DNA of 44,398 bases from an uncultured Marvinbryantia sp. (lineage in GTDB: Bacteria; Bacillota; Clostridia; Lachnospirales; Lachnospiraceae), in assembly GCA_934373455.1 (NCBI GenBank), contig CAKRON010000013.1:1-44398 (forward strand), written 5' to 3'. The translations under genes and the position numbers were made by a program. Of the stretch, positions 24,861-33,078 are shown one piece after another. Under the pieces are notes generated by a model. The model was not told where the DNA came from and did no database searches. It worked only from the letters and a program-made list of their open reading frames with translations. The stretch's first letter is position 1. The number at the start of each line of letters is the position of its first letter.

Positions 24861-25901
24861 CTATTCCTTTCCTGATACGGCTCGTACCATGGCTTCAATA
24901 TGTTCATACGGTGTATCCGGTGTCAGGTCACATCCAGGCGCCAGAATAAATCCACCGGTCAGCCCTGCCGTCTTCACCAGATCCCTGCTCTTGTTATAAA
25001 TCTCTTCGGCACTTTCTTTTTCCAGCACACGTACCGGACTTAAGGTACCCATAATCGTAATTTTCTGTTCCGCCAGTCTCAACGCTTCTTCCAGATTCAG
25101 ACTGTCTACTGAGAAGATCGCTATACCGCTATCCTTCAATGCACTGATACGCTCCATTGTTTTTCCACATATATGAAGCAGCATATATGGGCAGGTTTTT
25201 GCAAGCCGGTCATTTAAATGCTTCAAATATGGCAGAGAATATTTTTCAAAGTATTCTTCACTGATCAGATCGCCGGAAGACACCGGTTCTGCGATATAGA
25301 CCAGATCGCCTCCTGCTTCCAGAAAATCCAGCGTCAGATGATACACAACTTCTTCCGCAAATTCCAGCACTTCTTTTACCAGTTCTTCCTCATCTTCATC
25401 TCCCAGATACATCATAAATTCATTGACACCGGCCAGCTGTGCTGCGGTGGTAAATGGGCCAAAACTTCCCACTCCCACAAAACGTTCTCCACCGGTTTTT
25501 TCGGCAATGATTCTGGTCTGCTTTAAAAGCAGCTGATATTCTTCATCTTTGCGCAGGTTTTCCATTACCTGTTCTACTGTCCAGTTGTGAATCTCTTCCA
25601 GTTCTTCAAAAGGATTTTCGATCACTTCTCCCGGGAGTCCGACTCTGGAATTATTAATTTTTCCACCCATCGCACGAAGAATGATATGGGGAATTGCCCT
25701 TCCTCCATATACAATGTCCACATTCAGTTTATCGCAGGTATCCAGAATGATCTGTGCCCCGGCATCCGGCAGACGAAGCAGTTCTTCCGGAGAAATATTT
25801 TCCTGTTTTACTGCCCAGGTCGCTCCTGATAAAGTACTCACCGGAACTCTTGGCACTTCTTCAAAATTTATTGCTTTCATTAAAAGTTCTTTTCTGGTCA
25901 T
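24861..25901 (-). CDS. URO-D-family (MtaA/CmuA-like) methyltransferase
   Basis: A 346-residue TIM-barrel protein of the uroporphyrinogen decarboxylase superfamily. It is not HemE: the N-terminus MTRKELLMKAINFEEVPRVP and a zinc-ligand pattern His243-x-Cys245 (LLHICGKT) plus Cys324 (LAPGCDLTPDT) are those of corrinoid-dependent methyltransferases such as MtaA and CmuA. These move methyl groups between a corrinoid protein and a thiol or folate acceptor. No corrinoid-binding protein gene is present in the window. It sits between dctM (13 bp) and the aminotransferase (2 bp), so it belongs to the TRAP/E1 operon. Start ATG after AAGGAGA. Confidence 0.88.
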   Translation of the reverse strand: MTRKELLMKAINFEEVPRVPVSTLSGATWAVKQENISPEELLRLPDAGAQIILDTCDKLNVDIVYGGRAIPHIILRAMGGKINNSRVGLPGEVIENPFEELEEIHNWTVEQVMENLRKDEEYQLLLKQTRIIAEKTGGERFVGVGSFGPFTTAAQLAGVNEFMMYLGDEDEEELVKEVLEFAEEVVYHLTLDFLEAGGDLVYIAEPVSSGDLISEEYFEKYSLPYLKHLNDRLAKTCPYMLLHICGKTMERISALKDSGIAIFSVDSLNLEEALRLAEQKITIMGTLSPVRVLEKESAEEIYNKSRDLVKTAGLTGGFILAPGCDLTPDTPYEHIEAMVRAVSGKE

Positions 25902-25914
25902 ATTATTTTTCTCC

Positions 25915-27189
25915 TTAATGCATCAGGTTCGGCAAAAACATACTGAGTGGCTCCAAAAATACAGTAAGCAGTAAGGTCACAATACCTGCCACTACAAACG
26001 GTATCACCTTTTTGCAGATCTCTGCTACCGATATCTTAGAAATACTGCATCCCACATATAGATTAATGCCAACCGGCGGTGTAATCAGACCGATAGCCAT
26101 ATTGGTAGTCAGCATAACTCCCAGATGCACCGTATCTACATTCAGTGCATTGGCTATTGGCAGCACAATCGGTACCAGAATATAAAACGCTGAACTGGCA
26201 TCCAGAAAACATCCTGCAATCAGGAAAATCAAGTTGATAATCACTAGTAAGATATACTTATTGTCACTCACTGCCATCAATGCAGAAGACATATCGGTTG
26301 CTATATGGCTGGTCGTCAGAATCCATGCAAATACGCTGGCGCATGCCACAATATACAACACTGTTCCGGAAGAAACTGCCGCATCTACGAACAATCTCCA
26401 AAGATCCCGGATTTTAATCTCTTTATAAATCACAATTCCAACAAACAAACCGTACACAATCGCAATACCGGCTGATTCTGTTGCCGTGAAAATTCCGCCA
26501 TAAATACCACCAAGGATAATAACCGGTGTCAGCAGCCCCCAGATGGCATCTTTAAATGCTGCCCATACTTCTGCTTTGGAAGCCTTTGGCTGTGGCTTGA
26601 TATTGTTTTTACGAGAGCAGATCATTGCAGCCACCACATAGGACACTCCCATCAAAATTCCTGGAATGATACCTCCCGCAAACAGTTTTCCTACAGAGCT
26701 GCCTGAAATAGATGCATAAATAACGAACGCTATACTTGGAGGAATAACAATTCCGATGGCGCCGGATGCACTCATCAGTGCGGTGGACATGCCCACATCA
26801 TAGCCGGATTCTACCATGGCCGGAATCAGAATTGATCCAAGAGCTGCCACGGTTGCCGGTCCAGATCCTGAAATTGCTGCAAAGAAACAGGATACAATTA
26901 CTACTACAGAAATCAGACCGCTTTTTCGGTGTCCTACGCAAACTTTTGCAAACTGCACCAGTCTCCGGGAGATTCCTGCATATTCCATAATCACTCCAGC
27001 TAAAATAAAGAATGGGATTGCCAGCAATGTAAATTTTCCAATTGCCGCATACATAGTATCCGTCAGTGTGGTCAGCGTAAATCCTTCCATCAAAAGGCCT
27101 GCCAGGCTGGATACTCCAAGGGCTGCTGCCACAGGAATATTCAAAAATACCATAATAAAAAATAAACCGAATAATACAACTGCCATCAT
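25915..27189 (-). CDS. dctM: TRAP transporter large permease (DctM)
   Basis: The 424-residue membrane subunit that carries the substrate with sodium symport. About 12 hydrophobic segments; typical loops such as SGSGPATVAALGSILIPAM near residues 96-114 and IPPSIAFVIYASISGSSVG near 150-168, and LITPPVGINLYVG near 370. The start ATG overlaps the dctQ stop (ATGA) and has a strong AAGGGGGGA site. With dctP and dctQ in the same operon it forms a complete tripartite carrier. Confidence 0.95.
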   Translation of the reverse strand: MMAVVLFGLFFIMVFLNIPVAAALGVSSLAGLLMEGFTLTTLTDTMYAAIGKFTLLAIPFFILAGVIMEYAGISRRLVQFAKVCVGHRKSGLISVVVIVSCFFAAISGSGPATVAALGSILIPAMVESGYDVGMSTALMSASGAIGIVIPPSIAFVIYASISGSSVGKLFAGGIIPGILMGVSYVVAAMICSRKNNIKPQPKASKAEVWAAFKDAIWGLLTPVIILGGIYGGIFTATESAGIAIVYGLFVGIVIYKEIKIRDLWRLFVDAAVSSGTVLYIVACASVFAWILTTSHIATDMSSALMAVSDNKYILLVIINLIFLIAGCFLDASSAFYILVPIVLPIANALNVDTVHLGVMLTTNMAIGLITPPVGINLYVGCSISKISVAEICKKVIPFVVAGIVTLLLTVFLEPLSMFLPNLMH

Positions 27190-27677
27190 TTCTGCTTATC
27201 CCCCCTTAACTGATGATAAGTAGCCTGTAACGTGCGGATTCCCATAAAGACCGCCCCCACCGGCAATGCCAGCCCCTGTATATAAGTCGGCCAGCGAAGC
27301 GCTGTGGTTTTACTGTGAAAACGGATCTGATTCTGAACCATTTCTATTCCGTATTTCAGCATAAACCAGATCAGAATCAAAGAACACAGGGCAGACAGAA
27401 CCAATGCCACTTTCTTTCCATTCTCAGACAGCTTATCCGTTATAAAGCTCATACCCAAATGAGCGTTTCTCTTATAGCCGGCAGAAATTCCCAGCATCGT
27501 TACCCATACAAACACAATGACAACCACTTCTTCTGTATATGAAATCGATCTGTGCAAAAAATATCTGCTGACAACATTCGCAAAATTCATCACGGTCATA
27601 AAGAGAAGGCCTGCAACAATCAGACCCTCCTCCAGATAATCGATGATTTTTCCCAATATTTTTCCCAACTGTTTCAT
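27186..27677 (-). CDS. dctQ: TRAP transporter small permease (DctQ)
   Basis: A 163-residue membrane protein with four hydrophobic segments (about 16-36, 48-65, 88-108 and 130-150), the usual DctQ layout. The segment VFVWVTMLGISAGYKRNAHLGM is typical. It pairs with DctM. Placed directly after the E1 beta gene (4 bp) and overlapping dctM, so the transporter genes are interleaved with enzyme genes. Confidence 0.92.
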   Translation of the reverse strand: MKQLGKILGKIIDYLEEGLIVAGLLFMTVMNFANVVSRYFLHRSISYTEEVVVIVFVWVTMLGISAGYKRNAHLGMSFITDKLSENGKKVALVLSALCSLILIWFMLKYGIEMVQNQIRFHSKTTALRWPTYIQGLALPVGAVFMGIRTLQATYHQLRGDKQK

Positions 27678-27681
27678 CTTC

Positions 27682-28662
27682 TTATCCTTTCAGTGTTTTT
27701 GTTACCGCCTTCACAATATCTTCTGTATGAACGCGTACCTTATCTTCCATAGACGGCGCAAATGGAACCGGTGTAAATGGCGCTGCCAGGCGCAGAACCG
27801 GACCTTTCAGATCCGCAAATGCTTCTTCGGCTACGGTTGCGGCAATTTCTGCACCAAATCCTCCCTGCTTCACTGCCTCATGGCAAATACACAGATGACC
27901 TGTTTTTCTTACAGATTTCAAAACTGTGTCTTTATCCCATGGTGATAATGTCACCAGATCAATGACTTCCGCTGAAATTCCCAAATCCTCCAGCTGCTTT
28001 GCAGCTTCTAATACCGTCAACATTGTCTTGGAATACGATACCAGTGTGATGTCACTGCCTTTTTTACGGATCTTTGCTTTTCCGATCTGATACGGCTCTT
28101 CATCTTCTATTTCCGGTACTTCAAAGGACATCTTAAACAAATTCTTATGTTCAAAATAAATAACCGGATTATCATCTTCAATAGCGGCTTTCAATACTGC
28201 CTTTGCATCCTCTGCATTCGATGGCGCTACCACTTTCAGGCCCGGAATATGTACAAACCAGCTCTCCACTGACTGAGAATGCTGTGCAGCCCCCTGGGTA
28301 ATCAATCCGTCCGGTGCACGAAGCACAAGCGGAATCCTGGCCTGACCGCCTGACATATATCTGGCCTTGGCCATCTGGTTAAATATTTCATCCATACATA
28401 CACTGCAGAAATCTGCATAATGCAGATCCACAACCGGTCTTGCTCCAGCCAGGGCTGCTCCTACACCGCCGCCTGCCAGAAATGTTTCAGAAATCGGTGT
28501 ATCAATGACTCTTCCGGGAAATTGATCTGCCAGTCCAGTAAACTGACCGAAAATACCTCCCTGGCGTGCCAGATCCTCACCCATAACAAACACCGTCGGA
28601 TCTTTTTTCATCTCCTCGCTCATAGCTTCCAGAGTCGCCTGTCCAAAAGTTATCGTTCTCAT
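27682..28662 (-). CDS. TPP-dependent dehydrogenase E1 beta subunit (AcoB/PdhB-like)
   Basis: Second subunit of the E1 heterotetramer that decarboxylates a 2-oxo acid or cleaves acetoin with thiamine pyrophosphate. 326 residues from the ATG at 28662, which has GAGGAG before it; the frame is open for 17 more codons. Typical segments are EEMKKDPTVFVMGEDLARQGG, VIDTPISETFLAGGGVGAAL and, near the C-terminus, HEAVKQGGFGAEIAATV with the conserved His-Glu. No E2 acyltransferase or E3 lipoamide dehydrogenase gene follows; the next genes are TRAP permeases. The acceptor of the hydroxyalkyl/acyl group is therefore unknown. Confidence 0.92.
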   Translation of the reverse strand: MRTITFGQATLEAMSEEMKKDPTVFVMGEDLARQGGIFGQFTGLADQFPGRVIDTPISETFLAGGGVGAALAGARPVVDLHYADFCSVCMDEIFNQMAKARYMSGGQARIPLVLRAPDGLITQGAAQHSQSVESWFVHIPGLKVVAPSNAEDAKAVLKAAIEDDNPVIYFEHKNLFKMSFEVPEIEDEEPYQIGKAKIRKKGSDITLVSYSKTMLTVLEAAKQLEDLGISAEVIDLVTLSPWDKDTVLKSVRKTGHLCICHEAVKQGGFGAEIAATVAEEAFADLKGPVLRLAAPFTPVPFAPSMEDKVRVHTEDIVKAVTKTLKG

Positions 28663-28720
28663 ATCATTCTCCTCAAATTTTGTCTTAACATTCGGAAATA
28701 CTGCCCACTGCAAGATACTG

Positions 28721-29707
28721 TTATCTTACATCGTATACGTCATCCAGATATTCTTCCGGATCCGGAACAGGACTTTCCAGTGCAAACTTCTGTGCTGCCA
28801 GCACTTTTTCATGACTCTGCTTACGGATTTCATCCAGTTCCTCTTTGCTGATTACTTCATCCACTTCCTCATTTGGCTGCAAAACAATCCGTTCAAATTC
28901 TACAAAAGGATCATTCTTTTTCTGTTCGTCCGCCACATATTCCCGGGTTCTGTATTTTTCTGCATCTTTTACAAAATGCCCTTCTACACGAAAGGTCTTT
29001 GCTTCAATAAATGTTGGACCTTCTCCCTTTCGTGCCCGTTCTACCGCTTCGGCCGCTGCCTTGTATACTTCAAATACATTTTTTCCGGATACGATTCTGG
29101 ATGGCATATGGTATGCTGCTGCATAATCAGAAATATTCTCTACTGCTGTAGTTGTACGATATGGCGTGGTCGATGCCCATCCATTATTTTCATTTACAAA
29201 AATAATCGGCAGCTTCCATGCACTGGATACATTGGCTGCTTCATGAAACGTTCCCCGGTTGGATGCACCGTCACCGAAAAATACAACGGACACTTTCTGA
29301 TTATGCAGGATTCTGCTGTTGGCAAGCGCCGCTCCTGCTGCCAGGTTATATCCACCGCCAACTACACCATTGGCCCCCAGCATGCCTACTTCAAAATCTG
29401 CGATGTGCATAGAACCGCCTTTTCCTTTGCAAAGGCCAGTTTTCTTTCCATAAATCTCTGCCATCATACGATTCAGATCTGCACCTTTTGCAATGCAGTG
29501 TCCATGTCCACGATGGGTACTTTCTATATAATCACTTTCTTCCAATGCACCACAGATTCCGGAAGCCACTGCCTCTTCTCCGATATACAAATGAACGAAT
29601 CCCGGCAGATTTCCTGCCAGGTATTCCTTCTTCACGAGTTCTTCAAATTCCCGTATGGTGCACATTTTTTCATAAAGCTGCAATGCCTTTTCTTTTGTTA
29701 TGCTCAT
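28721..29707 (-). CDS. TPP-dependent dehydrogenase E1 alpha subunit (AcoA/PdhA-like)
   Basis: 328 residues from the ATG at 29707, chosen over a GTG four codons upstream because of the GTGGGG site. The TPP-binding motif runs from GDG at 145-147 (FGDGASNRGTFHEAAN) to ENN at 173-175. STHRGHGHCIAKG near 63-75 and CKGKGGSMH near 93-101 are the active-site segments of the E1 alpha family. Closest in style to the acetoin dehydrogenase E1 alpha. It is the second gene of the operon, 12 bp after dctP's stop-side spacing and 58 bp before E1 beta. Confidence 0.92.
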   Translation of the reverse strand: MSITKEKALQLYEKMCTIREFEELVKKEYLAGNLPGFVHLYIGEEAVASGICGALEESDYIESTHRGHGHCIAKGADLNRMMAEIYGKKTGLCKGKGGSMHIADFEVGMLGANGVVGGGYNLAAGAALANSRILHNQKVSVVFFGDGASNRGTFHEAANVSSAWKLPIIFVNENNGWASTTPYRTTTAVENISDYAAAYHMPSRIVSGKNVFEVYKAAAEAVERARKGEGPTFIEAKTFRVEGHFVKDAEKYRTREYVADEQKKNDPFVEFERIVLQPNEEVDEVISKEELDEIRKQSHEKVLAAQKFALESPVPDPEEYLDDVYDVR

Positions 29708-29730
29708 ATCGTTCCCCACTTCATATCCTC

Positions 29731-30744
29731 TTATTTGTTATATCCAAATTTTGCAAATAAATCTTCACCAATCTGATCCTTGTATGATTCATAGATCGGA
29801 GCTGCCGCCTCTTTAAAGGTCTGAATCTGATCATCTGTCAGTTTTGTGATCTCCACACCAGCCGCCGCAAATTCATCTGCTATCGCAGCTTCGTTCTCAC
29901 GGTAAGCTTCGATTTCTTTCTGGCATGCTTCCTGTGCCGCAGTCTGAAAGATCTCTTTATCTTCGTCACTTAAGCTGTCCCAAAGCTTCTGGCTTAAGCT
30001 CAGTACAAACATGTCGTAAGAATAATTCCATTCTGTCAGATATTTGGATACTTCCTGAATCTGTGCACTTCGAATGGTATCATATGGATTTTCCTGTCCG
30101 TCAATCGTTCCATTCTGAAGAGAAGTATATACCTCAGAGAAATTCATGGAAGTCGGATCTGCTCCAAATAAAGTAAACAGATCAATATACATGCTGTTTG
30201 CCGGTGTGCGGATCTTCAAACCATCCAGATCTTCCGGCGACGTAATCGGTCTCTTATTATTTGTGATCTGACGGAATCCATTATCTCCGATGGCAAGCGG
30301 TACGGCTCCCAATTCTGTGAAAATATCTTTGATGGCATCTGCACCTTCACCGTTAAATACATACTCGTCCACACTGTCATAACCGTTTTCAAAAATCCAC
30401 GGCATACTGGTAACGGTCAGTCTCGGATCAAAACTGGAAGTATTCATAACCGAATTCAATGCAATATCCGTAGATCCTGTCAAAAGCATCTCCACGCCTT
30501 TTACCAGATCTCCACCAGCCAGCTGTTCACTCGGATACACTGAAATGGTATATCTGCCTTCTGTCTTTTCTTCTACCTGTTCCTTAAAATAATCTACTGC
30601 TACCATCCATACACTGCTTTCAGACGGTGTCAGACTCAGTTTTAAATCAATGCTGTCATCTGCCAGTGCTCCTACAGAAAAAAGTCCTGCCGCCAGTGAT
30701 GCGGTAACGATTCCTGCTGCATATTTTTTCCAGTTCTTCTTCAT
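29731..30744 (-). CDS. dctP: TRAP transporter solute-binding protein (DctP)
   Basis: A 337-residue secreted binding protein: a signal peptide at 1-28 (KKNWKKYAAGIVTASLAAG..., cut near ALA-DD) without a lipobox Cys. Binding-pocket marks are DGLKIRTP with the carboxylate-binding Arg179 and SLQNGTIDGQENP near 208-220, typical for organic acid ligands in the DctP family. First gene of the operon, with GAGGAG before the ATG and a promoter 65 bp upstream. The Arg implies that the substrate carries a carboxylate (or sulfonate), but its identity is open. Confidence 0.93.
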   Translation of the reverse strand: MKKNWKKYAAGIVTASLAAGLFSVGALADDSIDLKLSLTPSESSVWMVAVDYFKEQVEEKTEGRYTISVYPSEQLAGGDLVKGVEMLLTGSTDIALNSVMNTSSFDPRLTVTSMPWIFENGYDSVDEYVFNGEGADAIKDIFTELGAVPLAIGDNGFRQITNNKRPITSPEDLDGLKIRTPANSMYIDLFTLFGADPTSMNFSEVYTSLQNGTIDGQENPYDTIRSAQIQEVSKYLTEWNYSYDMFVLSLSQKLWDSLSDEDKEIFQTAAQEACQKEIEAYRENEAAIADEFAAAGVEITKLTDDQIQTFKEAAAPIYESYKDQIGEDLFAKFGYNK

Positions 30745-30802
30745 AATTATCTCCTCATTTTCTTTCGTCCTTATTTCCTACTACAATAGTATGTTGATAC
30801 AT

Positions 30803-30846
30803 AATTTACCATCTCAGGAAAATTTCGTCAATGACTATCCGTCATT
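30803..30846 (-). promoter_or_regulatory. promoter of the TRAP/E1 operon with inverted repeat
   Basis: TTGACG (30831-30826), 17-bp spacer, TAAATT (30808-30803) on the minus strand. A perfect inverted repeat AATGAC-N5-GTCATT (30830-30846) overlaps the upstream edge of the -35, a likely operator. No regulator gene of the operon is adjacent other than the divergent padR unit. Confidence 0.7.
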
Positions 30847-30910
30847 TTGCATCTATGGAAAATTTATACACAGTTATAAAGAGAAGCTATAGCTGACTTT
30901 GTTTTTCTAC

Positions 30911-30975
30911 TTGACACTCTTTTTATTATATGCTAGCCTATGTGTAAAATTTTTATATATAAAATTTTTATATAT
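30911..30975 (+). promoter_or_regulatory. promoter region of the padR operon with 15-bp tandem repeat
   Basis: TTGACA at 30911-30916 followed after 17 bp by TAGCCT with an upstream TG (weak extended -10). Between this and the ribosome-binding site, AAAATTTTTATATAT occurs twice in perfect tandem at 30946-30960 and 30961-30975. Confidence 0.6.
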
Positions 30976-30989
30976 TAGGAGGTTATCGC

Positions 30990-31307
30990 ATGTATTTTCC
31001 AGTATCTGCTCTCCTGATCGAATATCTGATCCTTACCATTGTGGAATCTCAGGATTCTTATGGTTATGAGATCAGTCAGACGATCAAGCTTGCCGCTGAT
31101 ATCAAAGAATCCACTTTATATCCTATTTTAAAAAAACTGGAAAAGGCCGGATTTCTTACCACTTATTCTCAGGAATATCAGGGACGGAAACGAAAGTATT
31201 ATTCTATCACACCAGAGGGGAAGTTGCAGATAGCGCATTTAAAGGAAGAATGGTGTACTTATAAGGACACCATTGACAGCATTATTGAAGGGAGGCTTCG
31301 CAATTGA
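30990..31307 (+). CDS. PadR-family transcriptional regulator
   Basis: A 105-residue winged-helix regulator. YGYEISQTIKLAADIKESTLYPILKKLEKAGFL is the helix-turn-helix core, followed by the wing GRKRKYYSITPEGK. Short (s1-type) PadR proteins repress their own operon. It starts at an ATG after AGGAGG and its TGA overlaps the TTG start of the DUF1700 gene. The trio PadR-DUF1700-DUF4097 is a recurring module in Firmicutes, thought to respond to envelope conditions. Confidence 0.93.
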   Translation: MYFPVSALLIEYLILTIVESQDSYGYEISQTIKLAADIKESTLYPILKKLEKAGFLTTYSQEYQGRKRKYYSITPEGKLQIAHLKEEWCTYKDTIDSIIEGRLRN

Positions 31308-31993
31308 GTAAGACAGATTTGACAAAAACAGAATATCTGCAGCAACTGCAAAAATATTTAAAAAAACTGCCAAAGGCAGATTATGAAGATGCTATGGAGT
31401 ATTTCACCGAATATTTTGAAGACACAGACAACGAAGGTGCAAAAGCTCTGATGGAGGAACTTGGAACACCAAAGGAAGCTGCCCGGGATCTGATGGTCAA
31501 TCTGCTGGATTGCAAACTGACCGATGCCTCGACTGATGCGAATATCTTCTCAGCTCCTGCCCCTGAGTTCGCTGGGACCAATGGTGCAGTCGGTTCTGCC
31601 CACACCACTGGACGTAAAGTGTGGAAATCGATCCTGTGGATTTCACTGTTACTTCTTTTTGCCATCCCAATCGGAGCACCTCTCCTGCTTTCTGCTGCGA
31701 TTGTACTGTTATGCCTGATGATCTGTGCTGTTATTCTGGATCTGTGTATCTTTATTGCTGCATTTTCCGGCTATCTCATTGGTGGAAAGCTGATTCTTCG
31801 TGGACTTCTGGCACTGCCGCTCTCTCTTTCCGGCTCTGCCATGATTGCGGGAAGTGGACTGCTGATCATCGGACTCGGGATTCTGATTATGTTGTTTGGG
31901 ATTTTTGCTGCTTACGGTGGCTGCCGCTTTTTTGCTGCTTCCGTAAAATGGATTGCCGGGCGAAAAAAGAAAAGTAAACGAGGTGAAGTATGA
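31304..31993 (+). CDS. DUF1700 (HAAS) membrane protein
   Basis: A 229-residue membrane protein. Residues 1-75 are the alpha-helical HAAS domain: TKTEYLQQLQKYLKKLPKADYEDAMEYFTEYFED and the GTPKEAARDL segment. Residues 105-215 hold three to four long hydrophobic segments. HAAS proteins bind or serve as partners of PadR regulators and may transmit envelope signals. The start is TTG (GAGGGAGG-like site upstream) inside the padR stop; the stop overlaps the next start as ATGA, so the three genes are translationally coupled. Confidence 0.9.
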   Translation: MSKTDLTKTEYLQQLQKYLKKLPKADYEDAMEYFTEYFEDTDNEGAKALMEELGTPKEAARDLMVNLLDCKLTDASTDANIFSAPAPEFAGTNGAVGSAHTTGRKVWKSILWISLLLLFAIPIGAPLLLSAAIVLLCLMICAVILDLCIFIAAFSGYLIGGKLILRGLLALPLSLSGSAMIAGSGLLIIGLGILIMLFGIFAAYGGCRFFAASVKWIAGRKKKSKRGEV

Positions 31994-32931
31994 TGAAACA
32001 ATCTCACTATAAATGGTTAAAGGCCGGTATTATCTGCAGTGTAACCGGAGCGGTTCTGATCTTTGCCGGCTATCTGAATGACGGATGTTCTTATGTGGCA
32101 CATGCAGATCTCAACAGACTGGAATGGGGTGCACGCAGTGACGTTCCTGCCAGAGTGAGCACCCTGCCCCGGACAGACCTGGGGGCGCTGGACTCTGTGG
32201 ACATTTCTTTCACAGACCTTGACCTGGAGATTCTTCCATCCAAAGATGAGCATTGTGCCATTGCATGGGAAGTGGCCAGTGCGAATGGAAAGTCGCCAGT
32301 TGACTATGAAGTAAAAAGCGGCGCACTTACCGTTACAGAAAGCGAACATACCGGAGATTCCTATATTCATATTGATATCAGTTTTCTGGCAGATCTGTTC
32401 TGCGGTAAAAAAGCAGAACATCCAGCTGATACCGTTTATCTGTATGTACCGACCGAAAAGTTCCGGCAGGTTTCTATTCACAATACTATGGGGGATGTGT
32501 CTGTCGATGGACTTCAGGCTGCACATGGAAGCCTGTCACTGAGTGATGGAGATGCCATGTGCACAAACTGTCAGTTTTTCGATTTTTCTTTTCAAAATAC
32601 ATTGGGTGAACTGACCATCTCAGACAGCATGCTGGATACCTGTGATATCACCATGAGTGATGATGATCTGACATTGGATCATAATCAATACCAGGGATCC
32701 ATCACCATTACAGACAAACTCGGAGATGTTACCATTCAGAACTCCATAGAAGCATTGCAGTCCCTTAGCCTGCAGCTTTCCACCAAACTTGGAGAAATCA
32801 GCCTGCCAGAAGCACTTGCAAAGACACTGATGGAAAATGATGACGATCTCAACAGTTACGCTCAGAAAAACAATGGCAATGCTACACTGACTATTGCCTG
32901 CACGGATGGGGATATTATTCTTAATGAATAA
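31990..32931 (+). CDS. DUF4097-type beta-helix protein with N-terminal membrane anchor
   Basis: A 313-residue protein: an N-terminal hydrophobic segment at about 10-28 (AGIICSVTGAVLIFAGYL), then a long region of short beta-strand repeats with phrases such as VDISFTDLDLEILPS, VSIHNTMGDVSVDGLQ and ITDKLGDVTIQNS, typical of the DUF4097 right-handed beta-helix. Probably exposed outside the membrane. Last gene of the padR unit. Function unknown; the DUF4097 family is a common third member of PadR/HAAS loci. Confidence 0.85.
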   Translation: MMKQSHYKWLKAGIICSVTGAVLIFAGYLNDGCSYVAHADLNRLEWGARSDVPARVSTLPRTDLGALDSVDISFTDLDLEILPSKDEHCAIAWEVASANGKSPVDYEVKSGALTVTESEHTGDSYIHIDISFLADLFCGKKAEHPADTVYLYVPTEKFRQVSIHNTMGDVSVDGLQAAHGSLSLSDGDAMCTNCQFFDFSFQNTLGELTISDSMLDTCDITMSDDDLTLDHNQYQGSITITDKLGDVTIQNSIEALQSLSLQLSTKLGEISLPEALAKTLMENDDDLNSYAQKNNGNATLTIACTDGDIILNE

Positions 32932-32943
32932 CTCTTGTTGTAT

Positions 32944-32994
32944 AAAAAAAGCAGAGATATGAAGTTTGAAACAAACTTACATCTCTGCTTTTTT
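32944..32994. terminator. bidirectional terminator
   Basis: AAAAAAGCAGAGAT and ATCTCTGCTTTTTT pair, extended by AAGTTTG/CAAACTT around a 3-base loop. It has A/T tracts on both sides, so it can end the padR operon (plus) and the sugar-kinase transcript (minus). Confidence 0.85.
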
Positions 32995-33004
32995 GATTCA
33001 AATC

Positions 33005-33078
33005 GAGCCACAAGTGACACTAAAAGAGCCGGAAAACACCGTCCCCAATGGTTCAAAAAGCCACAAAACACCGTCCCT
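33005..33078. repeat. GGGACGG-type REP-like repeat, two tandem units
   Basis: On the minus strand GGGACGGTGTTTTGTGGC with TTTTTGAACC, then GGGGACGGTGTTTTCCGGC with TCTTTTAGTGTCAC. Both units resemble the single unit at 23676-23707. As there, the repeat begins inside the stop codon of the upstream minus-strand gene (TAGGGACGG). Confidence 0.75.

Noticed and set aside
24861..25901. hemE (uroporphyrinogen decarboxylase)
   Set aside because: The HxC...C zinc ligands and the N-terminus fit corrinoid-dependent methyltransferases, and no heme genes are nearby.
28811..29776. 321-codon plus-strand frame opposite the E1 alpha gene
   Set aside because: It is fully antisense to a clear E1 alpha gene, Cys/Phe-rich in the way of reverse-strand translations, and has no ribosome-binding site.
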